Source: Candidatus Woesearchaeota archaeon (GTDB taxonomy: Archaea > Nanobdellota > Nanobdellia > Woesearchaeales > UBA11576). From it: 64,000 bases of DNA. Below are positions 61,274-64,000 of this stretch, one piece after another. The position numbers were made by a program, and so were the translations under genes. Below the pieces are notes generated by a model. It had not been told where the DNA came from, ran no database searches, and worked only from the letters and a program-made list of their open reading frames with translations. How positions within the stretch are numbered: the stretch's first letter is position 1; each line of letters opens with the position of its first letter. The stretch covers positions 111,076-175,075 of the forward strand of contig JABGYH010000004.1 in the NCBI GenBank assembly GCA_018675335.1, given 5' to 3'.

Positions 61274-62194
61274 ATGAAGAGAAAAATTGTAAAACATGGT
61301 CCAAGTTCACTCACAATCAGCCTACCCGCAAAATGGGTAAAAAAACAGCACATTACCGCAGGAGATGAATTAGAACTAGAAGAAGAAGGATCGTCACTAA
61401 GAATATTAAGCAAACCAAAGATCCCAAAAGAACTTGAAATAAATTTAGATCTTTCTGATTCAGGAGTAATGTTAAGCCGTGCAATCGTTGCAATTTACAA
61501 AGCAGGATTTGATAAAGCAAACATAACGTATAACGCAACAAAAGAACTTGAAACAATACAAAACACAATTGATAGATCTTGCCATGCGTTTGAAATCATG
61601 AATATCAAAAAACACGTTGTTGAAATCAAAGCAATATCACAACTTGATCATTCAGAATTTAATAATATTTTGAGAAAAAGTGCACACGCAATCGAAATAA
61701 TATCCCAAGAAGTTCTTGACACAATGAAAAGTGAAGATTATGATTCACTTCCCGAATTAATATTAAAAGATAGACTTGTTGATAGACATACCGACTTTTG
61801 TCGTCGATTACTAAATCAAGGATACGATGTTCGACCTAAAAAAAAAGGACCACTTTATACAATCATTGAACAAACTGAAATTGGATCAGACATATTCAAG
61901 ATAATATCTCGAGAGCTCATTAAAACAAAAAAGAAACCAAGTAATCAAATAATCACATTATTTGAATCAATAAATAAATTAATTATGAAAATGTATAATA
62001 CTTTTTTTGATTTTGATATTATGAAAATGAAAGAAATTGGAACCATCGAAATCAATATACGAAAACAAATTGATTTAATTTGTAATAGTACAAAAAAAGA
62101 TATAAAACTTCTAGCGTATTTAATCAATTTATTTGAAACTATTTTTGAACTAAAAAGTGCAATTCTAACCTACCACCTAAGCGAGAATAAATAA
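61274..62194 (+). CDS. AbrB/SpoVT plus PhoU-like regulator, paralogue
   Basis: The 306-residue protein has the AbrB hairpin (KRKIVKHGPSSLTISLPAKW, ITAGDELELEEEG) followed by two PhoU-like helical domains, the same layout as the protein at 20070. I chose ATG 61274 because the AbrB hairpin begins there and GGAGA lies just upstream; an earlier in-frame ATG at 61166 adds 36 residues of leader DNA. It is convergent with nothing and may control the neighbouring metabolic genes, which is inference. Confidence 0.82.
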   Translation: MKRKIVKHGPSSLTISLPAKWVKKQHITAGDELELEEEGSSLRILSKPKIPKELEINLDLSDSGVMLSRAIVAIYKAGFDKANITYNATKELETIQNTIDRSCHAFEIMNIKKHVVEIKAISQLDHSEFNNILRKSAHAIEIISQEVLDTMKSEDYDSLPELILKDRLVDRHTDFCRRLLNQGYDVRPKKKGPLYTIIEQTEIGSDIFKIISRELIKTKKKPSNQIITLFESINKLIMKMYNTFFDFDIMKMKEIGTIEINIRKQIDLICNSTKKDIKLLAYLINLFETIFELKSAILTYHLSENK

Positions 62195-62223
62195 CTACTT
62201 AATAGTAATTAAATAATAGTAAC

Positions 62224-62233
62224 TTTTATATAA
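62224..62233 (+). promoter_or_regulatory. TATA box of the guanylate kinase-like gene
   Basis: TTTTATATAA is centred 28 bases before ATG 62257, predicting a leaderless message. Confidence 0.55.
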
Positions 62234-62256
62234 TATAATTATTAATAGACTCAATT

Positions 62257-63840
62257 ATGGTGCATACTGGAACTTTAGAACTATTATGTGGGCCAAGCGG
62301 AGTAGGAAAAAGTAGCTCATTTGGAGAAAAAACTAGAGCATACACGTATACAACTAGAAATAAAAGACCTGGCGAAACAGACGGAATTGACAGACGATTT
62401 GTAAGCGAAAGTGCATTTGAAAAATTATTAACTGAAGGACAAATAATTGCCCCCCACGATTTTTTAGGTAACAGATATGGATTTGCCACAGATATTACTC
62501 AAGCACTAAAACGTGGTGAACAAATAAGTGAGCAAGTCGTATGCTTAGATGGAATTACTGAATTAAAACAAAAATTAGGACCCGACACAGTTAAAACAAC
62601 CCTATTTCTTACACACCACAATGATTTAGTTCTTAGACTACTTAGAAGATATGGGTTTACAAAAACATTCAAACAACGAGTTGGAAACTTGCCCGAACAA
62701 ACAACAGAATACGTAGAAAACTTAGACTTGTTTGATGATGTTGAAGTTAATACTTACGATAAACAATTTCTTGATGCGAATAGACAAGACATGATTCATG
62801 CAGCAGAATCTGCGTGCATCGGAATGATCCTCGAACTATTTGATGTTCCCGAAGAAATGCAAGAAAGAGTTACTCAATATTTTAAACAAACCTTTTTTCC
62901 CGAAACTGAATTTCAAAATCCCTTTGATGAACTTAAAGCCATGCATGCAATTAACAATGAAACTGATTTGAATAATTTACTCGCCTTATTTCCCCAAATA
63001 TTATTTTTCCCAACATTCCAACATGACCGCGAAGGAAATGAGAAATACTTGAAAGAACATCCCGAAATGAATCTAGCAAAAGCATTAACAGGATACAATC
63101 CAGAAACATATTATTTTGAAACATTTGAACAAGTCAAACAACTTTTCCCACTAAGAATGTATTTATTATATCACCTCAGAGAAAGCCTAATGCGAGGAGA
63201 CGACCAAAATCCTCTCGACATATTAATTGAAACTGAATTACCCATAACAGATCCGGAATATGAAATGATCGCAGCATCTGCACACTCAGGTAAACGAAGA
63301 ATGGCTGCTGCAAAACAAAGACCATTTACAAAAACTTTTGGATTCATTCTTGACGAAGCAGATTATAGACACAATTTTGACGAAAGAATTTTTGCAATTA
63401 ACAGACAATATTCTAATTACTTAGCATTAAGAAGTTTAACTAGAGAACGCGAAGTTAATGAAACATATGTTACTGGAGCTTTTAATGGCGCATTAGATCG
63501 AGATTTTGAAGAACTTACCCTAGAACAACAACAAGTAAAAAAACTAATATTTGCACCCCTATACTTATGGGAACTTGAAGTAAAAAGTAAAGAAATTTCA
63601 ATTTACAAAAGTTTATCCTCATTTCCATTTTCAACAATAAATTCTCAAAGAGAAATAAAACCAACTAATTTCATTAAAGAAGTCCGAGCAGGAAACTCCA
63701 AATTTTACAACAGATTATTAGCCAAAGCAAAAGCATTAAGTGCAGACGATTTAGAATTTTTTGAACAATCAAAAAAAGAATTTGATTATGCAGTTAATGA
63801 ACTTGGAAGAAGCAGATGGGGCGCATTCAATGGCTGGTAA
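62257..63840 (+). CDS. Guanylate kinase-like domain with large C-terminal extension
   Basis: The first 200 residues of this 527-residue protein are a guanylate kinase-like fold: LELLCGPSGVGKSS P-loop, TYTTRNKRPGETDGIDRRFV as the GMP-binding region, and APHDFLGNRYGFATD. About 330 further residues follow, helical with no recognised domain (LFPLRMYLLYHLRESLM, GKRRMAAAKQRPFTKTFGF). The size is far beyond a normal guanylate kinase (about 200), so the role is probably not GMP recycling alone. A second copy starts at 63830 and shares 42 identical bases over the P-loop. Confidence 0.75.
   Translation: MVHTGTLELLCGPSGVGKSSSFGEKTRAYTYTTRNKRPGETDGIDRRFVSESAFEKLLTEGQIIAPHDFLGNRYGFATDITQALKRGEQISEQVVCLDGITELKQKLGPDTVKTTLFLTHHNDLVLRLLRRYGFTKTFKQRVGNLPEQTTEYVENLDLFDDVEVNTYDKQFLDANRQDMIHAAESACIGMILELFDVPEEMQERVTQYFKQTFFPETEFQNPFDELKAMHAINNETDLNNLLALFPQILFFPTFQHDREGNEKYLKEHPEMNLAKALTGYNPETYYFETFEQVKQLFPLRMYLLYHLRESLMRGDDQNPLDILIETELPITDPEYEMIAASAHSGKRRMAAAKQRPFTKTFGFILDEADYRHNFDERIFAINRQYSNYLALRSLTREREVNETYVTGAFNGALDRDFEELTLEQQQVKKLIFAPLYLWELEVKSKEISIYKSLSSFPFSTINSQREIKPTNFIKEVRAGNSKFYNRLLAKAKALSADDLEFFEQSKKEFDYAVNELGRSRWGAFNGW
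62278..62319 (+). repeat. 42-base direct repeat, copy 1
   Basis: Identical to 63845-63886. It codes for the P-loop stretch ELLCGPSGVGKSSS in both guanylate kinase-like genes. Exact identity including third codon positions, with divergent flanks, points to recent duplication or gene conversion. Confidence 0.9.
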
Positions 63841-64000
63841 ACTTGAACTATTATGTGGGCCAAGCGGAGTAGGAAAAAGTAGCTCAATAGATGGAGCAGT
63901 AAAAAGTTATCGATGGACCACTCGCCCAAAAAGAGAAGGCGAAATAGACTCAACAAAATATGATGGCAATTCTAGTACGCACGGATTCTTCGTAACTGAA
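63830..64000 (+). CDS. Second guanylate kinase-like gene, cut by window end
   Basis: ATG 63830 overlaps the end of the previous gene by 11 bases in another frame. The visible 57 codons read MAGKLELLCGPSGVGKSSS, then SYRWTTRPKREGEIDSTKYD and end THGFFVTE. The P-loop and TTRPKREGE match guanylate kinases and the gene before it. It runs off the right edge, so its length and ending are unknown. Tandem and probably cotranscribed. Confidence 0.8.
   Translation, partial: MAGKLELLCGPSGVGKSSSIDGAVKSYRWTTRPKREGEIDSTKYDGNSSTHGFFVTE
63845..63886 (+). repeat. 42-base direct repeat, copy 2
   Basis: Identical to 62278-62319, over the P-loop of the second guanylate kinase-like gene. Confidence 0.9.

Noticed and set aside
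1..64000. tRNA, rRNA, transposase or integrase genes
   Set aside because: I looked through the intergenic stretches and protein motifs and saw none; a covariance-model search could still find a diverged or intron-bearing tRNA.

Overview
This AT-rich window looks like chromosomal DNA of a DPANN-type archaeon, perhaps from the Woesearchaeota/Pacearchaeota side; the exact lineage is an inference. The archaeal signs are TATA boxes about 26-31 bases before leaderless start codons, AGGT-type Shine-Dalgarno sites, an archaeal ATP-dependent DNA ligase, a METTL5-type rRNA methylase, AbrB-PhoU and Lrp regulators, an asparaginyl-tRNA synthetase and an MNT/HEPN pair. The class II lysyl-tRNA synthetase, a tandem ClpX-like ATPase, an NrtR-type regulator and a GGDEF protein are more usual in bacteria. 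I see no rRNA, tRNA, transposase or CRISPR array.

Layout. 0-8 kb: zinc metalloprotease, thioredoxin with a winged-helix partner, METTL5-like methylase, tandem ClpX-like AAA+ ATPase with a small partner, M20 peptidase, and a 38-residue membrane peptide. 8-14.7 kb: a coiled-coil winged-helix protein, then an operon of PRPP synthetase, unknown protein and Nudix hydrolase facing an NrtR-like regulator, then asnS and a cysteine-rich protein. 14.7-25 kb: DNA ligase, Lrp regulator, a three-gene operon around a membrane-anchored helical protein, AbrB-PhoU regulator, RimK-like ligase with RimB-like protease, lysS and a CYTH protein. 25-37 kb: lipoprotein, large surface protein with 11-residue coiled-coil repeats and CARDB domains, a membrane-anchored winged-helix regulator facing it, a divergent MNT/HEPN pair, a second membrane-anchored helical protein, a HAD phosphatase and a Tat-exported transglutaminase-like protein. 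37-45 kb: aminotransferase-like and methyltransferase genes, a tail-anchored GGDEF protein with a membrane partner, flavin reductase, FKBP and a MgtC/DUF4010 membrane protein. 45-54 kb: an island of a GNAT, two ~1000-residue paralogues and a GNAT/PEP-synthase-like fusion. 54-64 kb: unknown proteins, a five-gene minus-strand stretch (Lrp-like, dehydrogenase, kinase, DAHP synthase, Lrp-like), a second AbrB-PhoU regulator and tandem guanylate-kinase-like genes running off the end.

The strongest leads are: the 45-54 kb island, with an in-frame TGA in one paralogue; an ADP-ribose to PRPP operon with helically phased operator repeats; an MNT/HEPN pair with an alternating half-site operator and a HEPN gene that appears to start at ACG; and the ClpX-like tandem ATPase without visible ClpP-binding features. 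Several genes, including the HEPN gene, have a strong Shine-Dalgarno placed exactly seven bases before ACG, ATA or ATC, which suggests near-cognate starts.
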